Program-made: the position numbers and the translations under genes
The notes under the pieces: generated by a model
Told to the model about the DNA's origin: nothing
Databases searched by the model: none
What the model saw: the letters and a program-made list of their open reading frames with translations, nothing else
Assembly (NCBI RefSeq): GCF_004135675.1
Contig: NZ_QHLX01000006.1
Location: 186,001-250,000 of the forward strand
Length of the DNA stretch: 64,000 nucleotides
From: Marinitoga lauensis
Lineage (GTDB): Bacteria > Thermotogota > Thermotogae > Petrotogales > Petrotogaceae
Direction: 5' to 3'
Part shown: in pieces, positions 38,772-49,613 of the stretch
How the letters are laid out: every line of letters begins with the position of its first letter
Position numbering within the stretch: position 1 is the stretch's first letter

Positions 38772-40000
38772 TTATTTAAATGAATAAAATTCACATAATT
38801 CGTCTTTATATAATCCCTCCTTACCAAGCGGAATTCTTACGACACCATCCGCCATTCTAAATGGAGAAGCAATTCCAGATTCCCCAAAATAGGATGTGCT
38901 AAAAATTCATTATTCTTTCTTTCCAACTTTACAAATATAAATCTTTCCCTTCCCTGTGCTGTTGGAACATTTGTAGTAATTCTTACATACTTATCTATTT
39001 CAGGAACAAATTCGCTAAATCCAGATACCTTTTTTATTACTGGAAATAAAAATAAATAAGAACTTACAATAAAAGATGTTGGATTACCAGGCAACCCCAA
39101 AATTATCTTTTCATCAGTTTTCCCAAATATTACAGGCTTACCTGGTTTTACCTGTACCCCGTTATATAAAACCTCACCAAAATGTTCTATTGTTGATAGT
39201 GAATAATCGCGTGCTCCTAAAGAACTCCCTCCTGAAATTACCACAATATCTCCATTCTCCAATCCCCATTTAACTCCTTCTTTAAATTCTTCTGGATCAT
39301 CCTTTATCAATTTATATCTTTCTACTTCAATACCCTGTAATTTTAACCATGACATTAATGCGTATGAATTTCCATCTCTAATTTGAGTTTTTCTTCTATT
39401 TTCAGATGGTTCTACCACTTCATCACCTGTTGGAACAATACATATCTTTGGTTTTTTATAAACCTTTATTTTTGTTATTCCCAAACTCATTAAATTATGA
39501 ATATGGCCTATGTTTATCGTTTCTCCTTTCTTTAATACTATGCTATTTTTACTTACATCCTCATCCATTTTTAAAACATTTTCACCTGGTGCAACAGATT
39601 TATATATCTCAACTCTTTTTCCAAATTCTTTTGTATTTTCAATCATTACACATGCATTAGCTCCTTTTGGAAGCATGCCACCTGTAGGAATTTTTACACA
39701 TTCTCCTGGTTTTATCTCTCCTGTATATTCTTCTCCCATAAACACTTCACCAATTACCTTCAAAAATGCAGGATTTCCATCGCTTGCACCAAAAGTATCT
39801 TCCGCTATTACTGCATATCCATCAATTGTCGATTTATCAAACCCTGGTAAATTTTCAGGTGAATATACTTCTTCTGCAGATGCATATCCTATTGAATTTT
39901 CTGTATTTAATTCTATAATTTTCGTTCTTATATTTAATTTATCAATAAAGTTTTCATAAATTTCCACTCTTGGAACAAATACCTGAAATCTTTTTTTCAT
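38772..40000 (-). CDS. moeA: Molybdopterin molybdenumtransferase-type MoeA (one frameshift)
   Basis: About 409 aa. Inserts molybdate or tungstate into adenylated molybdopterin. Motifs: PGFDKSTIDGYAV near residue 65, IPTGGMLPKGANACV near residue 110, PTGDEVVEP near residue 195, SGGSSLGARDYS near residue 260, and VKPGKPVIFGK / LGLPGNPTSF near residue 295. One G is missing at 38882-38885 (plus-strand C-run), joining HPILG to ESGIASPFRMADG. ATG at 39998-40000 behind GGGAGGTAG overlaps the upstream MoeA-PBP stop as ATGA. In a tungsten island, W insertion is likely. Confidence 0.9.
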
Positions 40001-41911
40001 CTTACTACCTCCCATATTTTTCCTGTATCCTTTAAAGAATAACCACCTAATTCTTCTGCTTTTTTCTTAAATTCCTTTGATGTAATTATATTCATTATCA
40101 TTTCAAATCTTTTGTCATTTAGAAAGCTTTCGTGAATTAATAAATCATATCTTTCATGTGCTACAGGAATAAAATCCAAATCGTATATATTAGCCGCTGC
40201 TTTTATACCAAGTCCAACATCAGCCATATCTTTTTTAATCTTTAAAGCCAGGTTTACATGAGAATATTCCTCATCTGAATATCCATGTATATCCTTTGGA
40301 GATAATCCATATTTATCTAAATAATAATCTAATAATATTCTCGTACCAGCAGTTTTTTGCCTGTTTATATACCTAATCACATCTTTTGTTAAATCCTTAA
40401 AGTCCTTTATATTCTTAGGATTACCTTTTTGAACGATGAACCCCTGTTCTCGATAGGATAAATTCATTAATCTAAATTCATCCATGTATTCTTTTATATA
40501 AGGAATATTATATTCGCCTGTTTCTGGATCCAATAGATGCATACCTGCCATATGACTATATCCTTTAGCAATTGAAAGAATACCACCTAAACTACCAACA
40601 TTTGCCGATATCAAATTAATATCCTTATCATACTTTTTTATTAAATCTGCCAGTATATCTATTAACAAATCATGACTACCAATAACCAGTATATTATTAT
40701 CTATAATATCTTTAGCCCTTTTTAAATATATATTTATTTCTTCGCCATCCTCTATTACTTCAACCCTTTATCTATATATACAATTCCATTTTGTTTCGAT
40801 ACCGCGGAGATATTTGCTGCACCTCTTTTCAAAGGCACTGCTATATAATTTTCACCAACCTTACCCACGCCAACTCTTAAATATTCTTTTTCTGTAATTG
40901 ACGAATGTAATCTTTTAGCAGAAATCCCAACTACTTTTTCATTGTCATAATATATTTCTTCTTTTGATTTATTTAATATTAATGGTTTTACAATATCTTC
41001 CAGAATAATATTACATGAAACAGGAAATCCAGGTAATCCGATTATCGGTTTTTCATTTACCACTCCCAAAATAGCTGGTTTCCCGGTTTTATATTTATTC
41101 CATGAACTACAACTTCACCTATTTCATTTATCACATGATAAGTAAAATCTTTAGACCCTGCAGATGATCCGGCATTTAATAATATTAAATCGTAATTATC
41201 AATGTTTTGAGTAATAGTATTTTTTATTATTTCAAAATCATCAGGCAATATATCATTCACATCAACTGTTGCATTAAACTTCTCAAGATAATTTTTTATC
41301 ATCAAAGAATTGGTTTCTGGAATTTGAAATTCTTCATTTTTTTCTTCAGGTTTGACAATTTCATTTCCTGTTGGAATAAGTAATATTTTTAATTTCTTTA
41401 TTACCGGCACTTCAAAAACCTTTGCCATCATTAAGAATGATAAATCTGATGGTGTTAAAGTATGATATCTGGTAAATAGCATTTCACCTAAACAGATATC
41501 TTCTCCAACCTTTCTCACATCTTTATATGGAAATATACTGCTCCTTATTTGAACATGTTCATCATCTAATATTTCAATATTTTCTATCATGATTACGCTA
41601 TCATATGGATGTTCCATGGGATAACCTGTATTTATATATTTAAAATCCTCATCTTTTTTCAATATCTTTGGATTTGATTCATTAGCTCCATATGTTTTTT
41701 TACTTATTACCTGAATTCCATCCATTGCGCTACTATTGTATGAAGGAACATTCTCATTTGCAAATATAGGTTTTGCTGTAACTCTGTTAATAGCTTCTCG
41801 TGTTTTTATGATTTCAATATCATTTTTTTTAAAATAACTCTGCAATTTATTAAAATAAAGTTCTATAGCTTCTTCTAAATCCTTTTTGTTTAAATAATAT
41901 CTCCTTTTCAA
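39997..41911 (-). CDS. moeA: MoeA fused to a periplasmic-binding-like domain (two frameshifts)
   Basis: About 638 aa. Residues 1-385 are a second MoeA paralogue (VPSYNSSAMDGIQV, PTGNEIVKPEE, NAGSSAGSKDFTYH, KPGKPAILGVV, GLPGFPVSCN). Residues about 400-638 are a PBP-like domain of the COG1910 type (LVIGSHDLLIDILADL; INRQKTAGTRILLDYYL; DMADVGLGIKAAA). Breaks: one base at about 41083 and one G at 40764-40766. Start TTG at 41909-41911 behind GGGGGG. Known MoeA-PBP fusions occur with Mo/W enzymes; the extra domain may bind oxyanion or cofactor. Paired MoeA paralogues may divide adenylate removal and metal insertion, or W and Mo. Confidence 0.85.
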
Positions 41912-42094
41912 TTTTACCCCCCTGTTAGTTTAGCTAACTTTAATTATACAACAAAATAACAAAAAAATGAAGATTATTTTTATTTTAATACCCGAGAAAT
42001 AATATTACGCTATTTTGTAAAAAAAATGAAAAGTGATATAATCTTTTCTGATAAGTGGGAGTTTTTTTATCTATTTTAAAAAAGGGGGAGCTTT
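41912..42094. promoter_or_regulatory. Divergent control region of the tungsten island
   Basis: Between MoeA-PBP (minus) and MOSC-WtpA (plus). A minus-strand TGTATAAT lies at about 41943-41950, followed by an imperfect palindrome AGTTTAGCTAACT (about 41927-41939) next to the ribosome site. The plus-strand promoter is not clear. The palindrome is a possible operator; no dedicated regulator is adjacent. Confidence 0.35.
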
Positions 42095-42537
42095 ATAACA
42101 GGTTATATTATTTCTTTAAATATCTCTGAAAAACGTGGCACAAGGAAAGAACCTGTAGAAATCGTAACAGTAAAAGAAAATTGGGGATTGCGGGAGATGC
42201 TCATGCTGGTAATTGGCACAGACAGGTGTCGTTACTTTCAACAAAAAGCATTGAAAAAGTTGATAAAGAAAAACTAAAAGATCTTACTTATGGCGATTTT
42301 GCAGCAAATATTATAGTTAAAGATCTAATCATACATACTCTTCCTATAGGTACGAAGATAAAAATAAATAATGTGTTGTTAGAAATAACTCAAATAGGTA
42401 AAGAATGCGAAGAAGATAATCTTGTTAGAAGATTGACAGGAAAGTGTATCACCCCTGAAGAAGGTATATTTGCTAAAGTTTTAAAAGGCGGAAAGATTAA
42501 AACAGGAGATAAAATAGAATTTTTGATGGAGGGATAA
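42095..42537 (+). CDS. MOSC-domain protein, first of a tandem pair (one frameshift, start unclear)
   Basis: About 147-aa MOSC (molybdenum cofactor sulfurase C-terminal) domain protein. It matches its downstream neighbour along its length: VKENWGIAGDAHAGNWHRQ, LTYGDFAANI, LLEITQIGKEC. One base is missing at 42183-42188. It lacks the CHxxC motif seen in the second copy (KECEEDNL instead of KECHTSCA). No normal start codon is found where similarity begins (ATA at 42095, behind GGGGGAG), so the start may be affected by a base error. Probably handles sulfur or metal on the pterin cofactor. Confidence 0.65.
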
Positions 42538-42539
42538 CC

Positions 42540-43001
42540 TTGATAGAAAGCTTTGTCGTATCTATTAATATTTCAAGAAAAAAAGGTGTTGTAAAAGAAC
42601 CGATTGAAAGAGCCGAAATAAAAGAAAATTGGGGAATTGTAGGAGATGCTCATGCTGGTAATTGGCATAGGCAAATTTCTATGCTCTCTGAAGAAAGTAT
42701 TGATAAAATGCGAAAATACGGATATGAATTAAAATATGGCGATTTTGCAGAAAATATTACCATAAAAAACGGAGAAATATATAAATTACCAATTGGAACA
42801 AAAGTAAAAATAGGAAATACTCTATTAGAAATAACTCAAATAGGCAAAGAATGTCATACTTCATGCGCAATTTCACAAACTATAGGAAAATGCGTTATGC
42901 CACTTGAGGGTATCTTTTTGAAAGTGTTAAAAGGAGGAGAAATCAAGGTTGGTGATAAAGTTATATTTTATATCAACGATCTAACGAAGGAGGCTATTTG
43001 A
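42540..43001 (+). CDS. MOSC-domain protein, second of a tandem pair
   Basis: 153 aa, intact, TTG start behind GGAGGG. MOSC pattern VGDAHAGNWHRQISML, YGDFAENITI, LLEITQIGKECHTSCA and IGKCVMPLEGIF. The Cys pair in ECHTSC is the standard position for persulfide or metal binding in this subfamily, which often sits with MoaC and Mog. Its stop overlaps the wtpA start (TGATG), tying cofactor sulfuration to tungstate import. Confidence 0.83.
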   Translation: MIESFVVSINISRKKGVVKEPIERAEIKENWGIVGDAHAGNWHRQISMLSEESIDKMRKYGYELKYGDFAENITIKNGEIYKLPIGTKVKIGNTLLEITQIGKECHTSCAISQTIGKCVMPLEGIFLKVLKGGEIKVGDKVIFYINDLTKEAI

Positions 43002-43915
43002 TGAAAAAATTTTTAATTTCCTTATTTGTCATTCTAACCGTATTTTCTTTTTCTGAAAAATTGATTATTTTTCATGCAGGTTCTTTAACCAATGTTTTAA
43101 AAGCTATCTCTGTTGAGTTTGAAAAAGAAAATCCTGATGTACATGTTCAATTAATGGGTCAGGTAGTCTCGTTGTTGCAAGAAAGATTACCGAATTAAAT
43201 CAATTAGCTGACATTGCATTTGTTGCTGATTATACCATTATACCCAAATTTTTATATGATAATTATGCAGATTTTAATGTTGTTTTTTCCAATAATAGTA
43301 TGGTCTTAACATATACAGATAATTCAAAATATGGCGAAAAGATAAATAAAGATAATTGGTATAAAGTTATTTTTAATAAAGGGTAATCTTTGGACATTCT
43401 AATCCAGATTTAGATCCAGCTGGATACAGAACATTGATGACTATACAACTTGCTGAAAAATACTATAATTCAAACGGATTATACGAAAAGTTTATGAATA
43501 CAAAAAATAGAATGGTATTAAAAAAATCTATAGACTTAATAGCATATTTAGAAGCAAACGAAATGGATTATGCTTTCTTATACAAATCCGAAGCATTTCA
43601 GCATAATTTAAAATATATCGAATTTCCAGAAGAGATAAATCTTTCTTCTGTTAAATTTGAAGAAAATTATAAAAAAGCATTTGTTGAAGTGCCTGGGAAA
43701 AACGGAAAAAAAATAAAGATTTATGGAAAATCAATAAACTACGGTTTTACTGTATTAAAAAACGCACCAAACAAAGATTTAGCAATTAAGTTTATAAAAT
43801 TCATGTATTCAGAGAAAGGAAAAAATATCTTTAAAGAAAAAGGTATGGAACTATTTGCAGATGTGGATAATCCAGAAAATTTACCTGAAGATTTAAAAAC
43901 ATTGTGGGGTATTAA
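43001..43915 (+). CDS. wtpA: Tungstate/molybdate ABC transporter binding protein WtpA (three frameshifts)
   Basis: About 305 aa. Signal peptide MKKFLISLFVILTVFSFS. WtpA-family landmarks: IIFHAGSLTNVLKA near residue 25, ARKITELNQLADIAFVADY near residue 70, and NPDLDPAGYRTLMT near residue 145, the last containing oxyanion ligands. Frame breaks at about 43157 (T or G), 43381-43383 (G) and 43905-43909; restoring a G at the last gives the stop LKTLWGY-TAA. Without it the frame runs into the ATPase gene and looks like a fusion, which I reject. Tungstate is favoured over molybdate by the tungsten-enzyme context. Confidence 0.83.
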
Positions 43916-43916
43916 T

Positions 43917-44573
43917 TTGGAAATTATAATCAAAGATTTTATAATTAATCTTCAGCATTTTTCTTTAAAAATAGATTATTTAAAAATCAATTCAGGTGAA
44001 TATGTCTATATAATCGGTCCTACTGGAGCAGGGAAAACCTTATTTCTTGAATCAATTGCAGGATTTGTAAATCATAATGGAAAGATTCTTTTGAATAATA
44101 AGGATATTACCCGGTTACCTCCAGAAAAAAGAAATATAGGTTTTGTTTATCAGAATTATCATCTTTTTCCACATTTAAATGTAAGAAAAAATATTGAATT
44201 TGGTATGAAAATGAAAAATATCAAAGATGAAGATTTCTTCTATTACATCTTAAAAAGATTAAATATAGAACATCTTTTAAATAGACGGGTTCAAAACCTA
44301 TCAGGTGGTGAAAAACAACGCATTTCATTGGCTCGAGCATTGGTTACAAAACCAGATATATTATTGTTTGATGAGCCATTATCTGCATTAGATCAGGATA
44401 TAAAAAGCGAAATTTTGAAATTACTGCATGAAATCAATCAGGAATATAAATTAACCACCATTCATGTAACTCATGATAAGAATGAAATAATAAATAATTC
44501 AAGAGTTTTTAAGATATCAAATGGAACTTTAATGGAGGAACAATATGTTCAGGAATATAATTATAATTATTAG
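43917..44573 (+). CDS. wtpC: Tungstate ABC transporter ATP-binding protein WtpC
   Basis: About 218 aa. Walker A GPTGAGKT near residue 37, Q-loop FVYQNYHLFPHL, signature LSGGEKQR near residue 130, Walker B ILLFDEP and switch His in TIHVTHD. It ends soon after the ABC core, so it lacks the regulatory TOBE domain of many molybdate ATPases. The start is taken as TTG at 43917, two bases after the wtpA stop, because the sequence homologous to ABC proteins begins there. Its end overlaps the permease start by 29 bases. Confidence 0.83.
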   Translation: MEIIIKDFIINLQHFSLKIDYLKINSGEYVYIIGPTGAGKTLFLESIAGFVNHNGKILLNNKDITRLPPEKRNIGFVYQNYHLFPHLNVRKNIEFGMKMKNIKDEDFFYYILKRLNIEHLLNRRVQNLSGGEKQRISLARALVTKPDILLFDEPLSALDQDIKSEILKLLHEINQEYKLTTIHVTHDKNEIINNSRVFKISNGTLMEEQYVQEYNYNY

Positions 44574-45321
44574 TTTTCTATTTATAATCGCTATAATATT
44601 GCCTTTTTTAACTGTTTTTTTAAATGTCGATTATAATCTATTATTTGAAATTTCAAAAAGCCCGGAGTTTTTAGATGCTGTTAGAACTACCTTTCTTGCA
44701 GCATTATTGGCAACTATAATCGCTATAATTTTTGGTATTCCATTTGCATATGGTATTGCAAGATATGATTTTCCATTTAAATCCATTCTGGAAGCTATCG
44801 TTGATATACCTCAAACAATTCCTCATACTGCTGCAGGTATTGCATTATTAATGACATTGGGAAGAAGCTCTGCTATTGGAAAAACTGCTGGAATTATAGG
44901 AATTTCGTTTGTCCACACCTTTTGGGGTGTTGTTGCAGCTATGGGATTTTTAAGCTTCAGTATTTTTGTAAATTCTGTAAAAGAAGGATTTAAAAAAATA
45001 GATGTTAGGTATGAAAAGGTAGCTCGTTCATTAGGTGCCACACCATTTAAAACATTTATTTTTATCTCTTTGCCAATGATTAAACATGAAATAATAACAG
45101 GTTCATTGTTAATGTGGGCAAGAGGAATATCAGAATTCGGTGCTGTAGCTATCTTAGCTTACTATCCAATGACACTTTCTATATTGACATACGATAAATT
45201 TCAGGGATATGGATTAAAACAGGCATTGGCATTAACCGCCTTGATATTCATCATGTCAATGATTATCTTTGTAATTATTAGAATAATACAAAATCTATGG
45301 AAATATACAGAATCGAGGTAA
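44545..45321 (+). CDS. wtpB: Tungstate ABC transporter permease WtpB
   Basis: 258 aa, six membrane helices. The permease EAA-type loop is SLGATPFKTFIFISLPMIKHEIITGSL region (about residues 170-195), with the preceding AIIFGIPFAYGIARY and DIPQTIPHTAAGIALL. Molybdate-type permeases (ModB/WtpB) share these. ATG behind GGAGGAAC, inside the end of wtpC. Intact. Confidence 0.87.
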   Translation: MFRNIIIIISFLFIIAIILPFLTVFLNVDYNLLFEISKSPEFLDAVRTTFLAALLATIIAIIFGIPFAYGIARYDFPFKSILEAIVDIPQTIPHTAAGIALLMTLGRSSAIGKTAGIIGISFVHTFWGVVAAMGFLSFSIFVNSVKEGFKKIDVRYEKVARSLGATPFKTFIFISLPMIKHEIITGSLLMWARGISEFGAVAILAYYPMTLSILTYDKFQGYGLKQALALTALIFIMSMIIFVIIRIIQNLWKYTESR

Positions 45322-45325
45322 TTAT

Positions 45326-46264
45326 ATGATAGATAAGTTCAATAGGAAAATAGAATATGTAAGAATATCCTTAACAGACAAATGTAATTTTAGATGTAAT
45401 TATTGCATGAATGAAAATGTTGAATTCATGCAGGATGATGAGTTACTTACATTGGAAGAACTTAAAACTTTGATTAAAGTCTTAAAAGATTTAAATATCA
45501 AAAAATACGATTAACTGGTGGAGAACCTACTTTAAGACCGGATATTATCGATATAGCAAAAGTTATAAAAAAGTATTTTCATTCATTTAGTATTACCACA
45601 AATGGCTCATTGATGTATTATCTTGCAGAAGATTTAAAAGAAAATGGTCTGGACAATGTAAATTTCAGTCTTGATTCTTTAAATAAAGAAAACTTTAAAA
45701 GTATAACCAGAAGAGATGATCTTGAAAACGTCTTAAAAGGGCTTGAAAAATCTCTCGAAATAGGATTAAATGTGAAATTAAATACTGTAATTCAGAAAAG
45801 AAATTTATCGGAAGTCTTTGATCTCATAGAATTTTCCGCAAAAAGAAAATTACCCATACGTTTTATTGAATTAATGCCCATTGGCAACAGTTATAACGAA
45901 GATGATTTTATCAGCGAAGATGCTTTAAAAAGTAAAATCAAAGAAAAATACAATTTAGAACCTGTAAAAACAAAATTCGGTTTTGGCCTTCAAATTATTT
46001 TTTTATTAAGGATTTAAATTCCTATGTTGGTTTCATATCTGCTATGACACATAACTTTTGTTCATCATGTAATAAAATTAGAATTGCTGCTAATGGTGAT
46101 ATTTATCCATGCCTTGCATTTGATTATCATATACCAATTAAAGATTTTATAGATAATGAAGAAAAGTTAAAAGAAAGAATAAAATATGCCGTCTTACAAA
46201 AACCTGAAAGGCATTATTTGAATGAATTAAAGAAAAAAACACCTATGCACAAGATGGGGGATAA
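45326..46264 (+). CDS. moaA: GTP 3',8-cyclase MoaA (three frameshifts)
   Basis: About 313 aa. First enzyme of pterin cofactor synthesis, a radical SAM enzyme with two 4Fe-4S clusters. Motifs: CNFRCNYC near residue 20, LTGGEPTLRPD near residue 60 (after restoring one A near 45503), and the C-terminal cluster CSSCNKIR...YPC. A base is missing near 45989, where FGFGPSNYFF is restored. At the end, one G is missing from the run at 46256-46260: with it the gene stops as HKMGG-TAA, the usual MoaA double-Gly C-terminus. ATG at 45326 follows GAGGTAATT. Confidence 0.87.
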
Positions 46265-46265
46265 T

Positions 46266-46742
46266 ATGAACTTTACTCATATAGATGAAAATGGAAATGT
46301 TCAAATGGTTGACGTTTCAAATAAAGATATTACACTCAGAGTAGCAAAAGCACATGGAAAAATAAAGATGAAAAAAGAAACATTAGAAGCTATAGTTTCT
46401 GGAAAGATTACCAAGGGTAATGTTTTAACAACAGCAAAGATTGCAGGAATAATGGGAGCAAAAAAAACATCAGAATTAATACCAATGTGCCATAATATTT
46501 TTATATCAAAAATAGATATAGAATTTAAAATAAATGAAGATAATATCGAGATTTTTTCTTTTGCCAAAACGAATTCACAAACAGGTATTGAAATGGAAGC
46601 ATTAACAGCTGTAAACATAGCTGCTTTAACTATATATGATATGTGTAAGGCAGTGGATAGAGAAATGGAAATAACTGAAATATATTTACTTGAAAAATCT
46701 GGAGGTAAAAGTGGTCATTTTAAAAGGAGTGAAAATAAATGA
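46266..46742 (+). CDS. moaC: Cyclic pyranopterin monophosphate synthase MoaC
   Basis: 158 aa. Second step of molybdopterin synthesis. Motifs: THIDENGNVQMVDVSNK near the start, GNVLTTAKIAGIMGAKKTSELIPMCH with the conserved MCHxI, and TGIEMEALTAVNIAALTIYDMCKAVDRE. ATG at 46266 follows the moaA stop by two bases; GGGGG upstream is the ribosome site. It ends with ATGA overlapping the Mog gene. Confidence 0.92.
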   Translation: MNFTHIDENGNVQMVDVSNKDITLRVAKAHGKIKMKKETLEAIVSGKITKGNVLTTAKIAGIMGAKKTSELIPMCHNIFISKIDIEFKINEDNIEIFSFAKTNSQTGIEMEALTAVNIAALTIYDMCKAVDREMEITEIYLLEKSGGKSGHFKRSENK

Positions 46743-47220
46743 AATATTTCGTTTTAACATTAAGCGATAAGGCTCAAAAGGAGAAAGAGAAGATTTAAGC
46801 GGAAAAGTTATTAAAGAAATTATGGATTCTATAGGTGGAGAATTAGCAGGATATAAGATATTGCCTGATGAAGAACAATTAATAACAACTGAATTAAAAG
46901 ATTTAGTAAAAAAAGATATAGATGTTATACTCACCACTGGCGGAACAGGTCTTACTCCCAGAGATGTAACTCCGGAAGCTACATTAAAGGTTATTGAAAG
47001 AAGAATATACGGAATGGAAATTGCAATGATAACAGAGGCATTAAAACATACACCTCACGGCATGTTATCAAGAGCTGTTGTTGGTGTTGCTAATGAAACT
47101 TTAATAATTAATCTTCCAGGAAGTCCAAAAGCTGTAAAGGAAAATCTAAAGGTATTATTACCTGCAATACCTCATGCTGTTGAAAAAATTAAAAATTTAG
47201 GCGGCGATTGTGCAAGGTAA
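46739..47220 (+). CDS. mog: Molybdopterin adenylyltransferase, Mog/MoaB type (one frameshift)
   Basis: About 160 aa. Adenylates molybdopterin before metal insertion. Motifs: LTLSDKAQKGEREDLSG (one G restored near 46780), LTTGGTGLTPRDVTPEA near residue 68, and INLPGSPKAVKENL near residue 125. Starts within the moaC stop (ATGA). The SGSPKA/LPGSPKA and TGGTG elements form the pterin site. End of the plus-strand cofactor operon; a terminator follows at 47261. Confidence 0.9.
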
Positions 47221-47260
47221 AATCAGATAAAAATTATTATTATGTATAAAAACTTAAATA

Positions 47261-47306
47261 AAAAAAGTGCTTAATTTCTACATAATGTGGAGTTAAGCAC
47301 TTTTTT
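47261..47306 (+). terminator. Intrinsic terminator of the W-cofactor operon
   Basis: 14-bp stem AAAAAAGTGCTTAA/TTAAGCACTTTTTT with an 18-base loop, ending in a T-run. Confidence 0.85.
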
Positions 47307-47428
47307 GATTTAAATCATTTTTTAGTGAATATTCTTTATATATTTACCATTTTTATAACAGTTAGTCATTATTTTAGTGTATTTATATGTTTAGTATATT
47401 CTTCAAAAATTACGCAAGGAGGTACTAA

Positions 47429-49005
47429 ATGAAAAGTATATTTAGCAAATTAATTTTATTTTCGTCTATTTTTATAGTTTTATCTGCTTTGATAGGTATA
47501 TTCAGTTTTTTTGGATTAAACAACATTACCGCGATTTCTAATAATATATTAAACTTTTATTCTTATGTTCATAAATTAGAAAAATTAAATAAAGATTTAT
47601 TATTAGAAAGTGGTAATAACCCTCAGATCATTAAAGAGTATAAAAATACATATACCACGATGATTGATTTGGTTAAAGAAAAAGTTCCACAGGAGACTTT
47701 AAAAAATTTGAAAGGTACATATGGGAAAATAATTGAAAATATTATAAATAATAAACATAATGGTTCTATAACAATTTTATTCAATGAATTAGATAATGAA
47801 CTTGAAAATATTTTATTTATTTTAAAAAAGAATATTTTAAAAGAACAAAATATTACAAAAATAATACTTTCTTCTTTAATTGCTATTGTATTCATAGCAT
47901 CTATAATAATCGCTATTTTATTTTCAAAAAATATAACAAAACCGGTTAAAATCCTTTCAAAAACCTTAAAAGATATTAGTGATGGTAATTTAAATATAAA
48001 AATGGATAATATTAAGTCACGTGATGAGATTGGTCAAGCAGCAAATGCGATTGAAAAATTACGCGAATTTCTATTGGAAATCATTACTTCTATTTCAAAT
48101 GCATCAGGTGAAACATCTGCTGCATCAGAGGAATTATCTGCAGCATCAAATGAAGTTTCTAATAATTTAAATGAAGCCACAATTATTTTTGATAAAATAA
48201 ACAAAGAAACCACAGAAAATGCTGCTTCCTTAGAAGAGTTAACAGCAAGTATTGAAGAAATGGCGGCTTCGGCTGATGAAAATTCAAAATCAGCAATGTT
48301 ACTATTGAAAAAAGTGAAGCATCTATTGAGGTTATTCAAAGCAATAAAAATGGAATTAAACGAACCATAGAAATCAGCAAAAAAACTAAAGAAATTAGTA
48401 ATAAAACTAAAGAAGGGTTAAATAAATTAGCTCATTTTACAGATAATATAAACGAAATAATATTTACAATAAACAACATAACAGAGCAAACAAGCTTGCT
48501 GGCATTAAACGCAGCAATTGAAGCAGCTAGAGCAGGAGAAGCTGGAAAAGGATTTGCTGTTGTTGCTGATGAAATCAGAAAATTGTCCGAACAAAGTAAA
48601 GAATCTACTGAACAAATTGCAAAAATTCTTGTTAATCTTGTAAATGAAGTTCAAACTTCGGTGAAAAATATTGATTTAACAGAAGATTCAGTAGAAGAGT
48701 TATCCGAAAACATAATAAATATTGAAGAAAGCTTTAATATTTTAACTAAACTCATAGAAGAAATACAGGAAATGATACAAAACATAAGTGCTTCAGCCGA
48801 GGAACAGGGAGCAACCTCAGAAGAGATGGCTGCAGCAACTTCAAAGTTAAACGAATTGTTAGAAACAACATCAAATGGCATTAATAACATGAATGGAGTT
48901 TTACAAGAAATCAATGCATCTCTCGAAGAATTAAATGCAGCGTCACAAAATTTATCTGCTTTATCTCAGGAGTTACAGTCTAAAATTAATTTCTTTAAAA
49001 TATAA
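47429..49005 (+). CDS. Methyl-accepting chemotaxis protein (one frameshift)
   Basis: About 525 aa. Membrane helix at residues 5-28, small periplasmic domain about 29-150, second helix about 152-172, HAMP, then the signalling coiled coil with the tip [20 protein letters not shown]. Methylation-type Glu/Ala-rich heptads flank it ([37 protein letters not shown]). One base is missing near 48303, joining NSKSAM to a continuing coil [14 protein letters not shown] behind AAGGAGGT. The periplasmic domain is a short four-helix type; ligand unknown. No CheW pentapeptide tail is seen. Confidence 0.87.
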
Positions 49006-49090
49006 TACAAGTCTAATAAACATAAATGATAATAACAGAAATTATAAAATCTGGAAGTAAAAGTTTGATATATGCCTGAAATACTAAATA

Positions 49091-49577
49091 TTGGAAATAA
49101 AACTATATCACAATCAAAACACTCAAAATTTTTACATATTTAGAAACTTTTATGATAAAAATAAAAATGACTTTGATAAAATTAATATCGAAGAAGGAAA
49201 AGTTTTATTTTTTTACGATGATTATATCGATAATGTTTATTACATAGAGAAAGAAGCATCCTTAATTTTATTGAAAAAATAACTTATATAAAGACTAATT
49301 GAATACTCATTATTAGTTATTACATACACATTCAATAAACTATTAGAAACACAATATACTGCTGAAGAAAAAATTTTAAATTACTTTTATCAAACAACCT
49401 TTTCACAAGGAAAAAAATTAATTAAAATAGTCTTTAGAAGAAGTTTCAAAATTTTTAAATTTAAGAAAAGAAACAATTATTAGAACTTTGAAAACATTAG
49501 AATATTCCAGAAAAATTAAAAAAATTGGGCCTAAAAGGTATAGAATAAACCATTTTAATTTTTTAACAAACATAAAT
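49091..49577 (+). pseudogene. Crp/Fnr-like regulator, broken (about three frameshifts)
   Basis: Pieces of a small regulator in three frames. The first part reads FDKINIEEGKVLFFYDDYID then VYYIEKGSIL, resembling a cyclic-nucleotide-binding-type beta roll. The last part reads QYTAEEKILNYFYQTTFSQG and SLEEVSKFLNLRKETIIRTL, a good Crp-type winged helix. No convincing ribosome site and more damage than its neighbours, so it could be a true pseudogene or another victim of base loss. Lies between the W-cofactor operon and the MoaD/AOR operon; a regulatory role there is speculation. Confidence 0.4.
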
Positions 49578-49613
49578 AAAAAATATCCCTTCAACAATAA
49601 GGGGATATTTTTT
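49578..49613. terminator. Bidirectional terminator
   Basis: 12-bp stem AAAAAATATCCC/GGGATATTTTTT with a 12-base loop, between the broken Crp-like gene and the convergent ThiF-family gene. Confidence 0.8.

Noticed and set aside
43434..44573. An open frame that looks like a WtpA-WtpC (binding protein-ATPase) fusion
   Set aside because: A binding protein and a cytoplasmic ATPase cannot work as one chain. Restoring one G in the run at 43905-43909 gives a stop (TAT TAA) just before the ATPase start.
46044..46742. An open frame that looks like a MoaA-MoaC fusion
   Set aside because: One G missing from the run at 46256-46260 hides the usual MoaA ending GG-stop; MoaC then has its own ATG at 46266.
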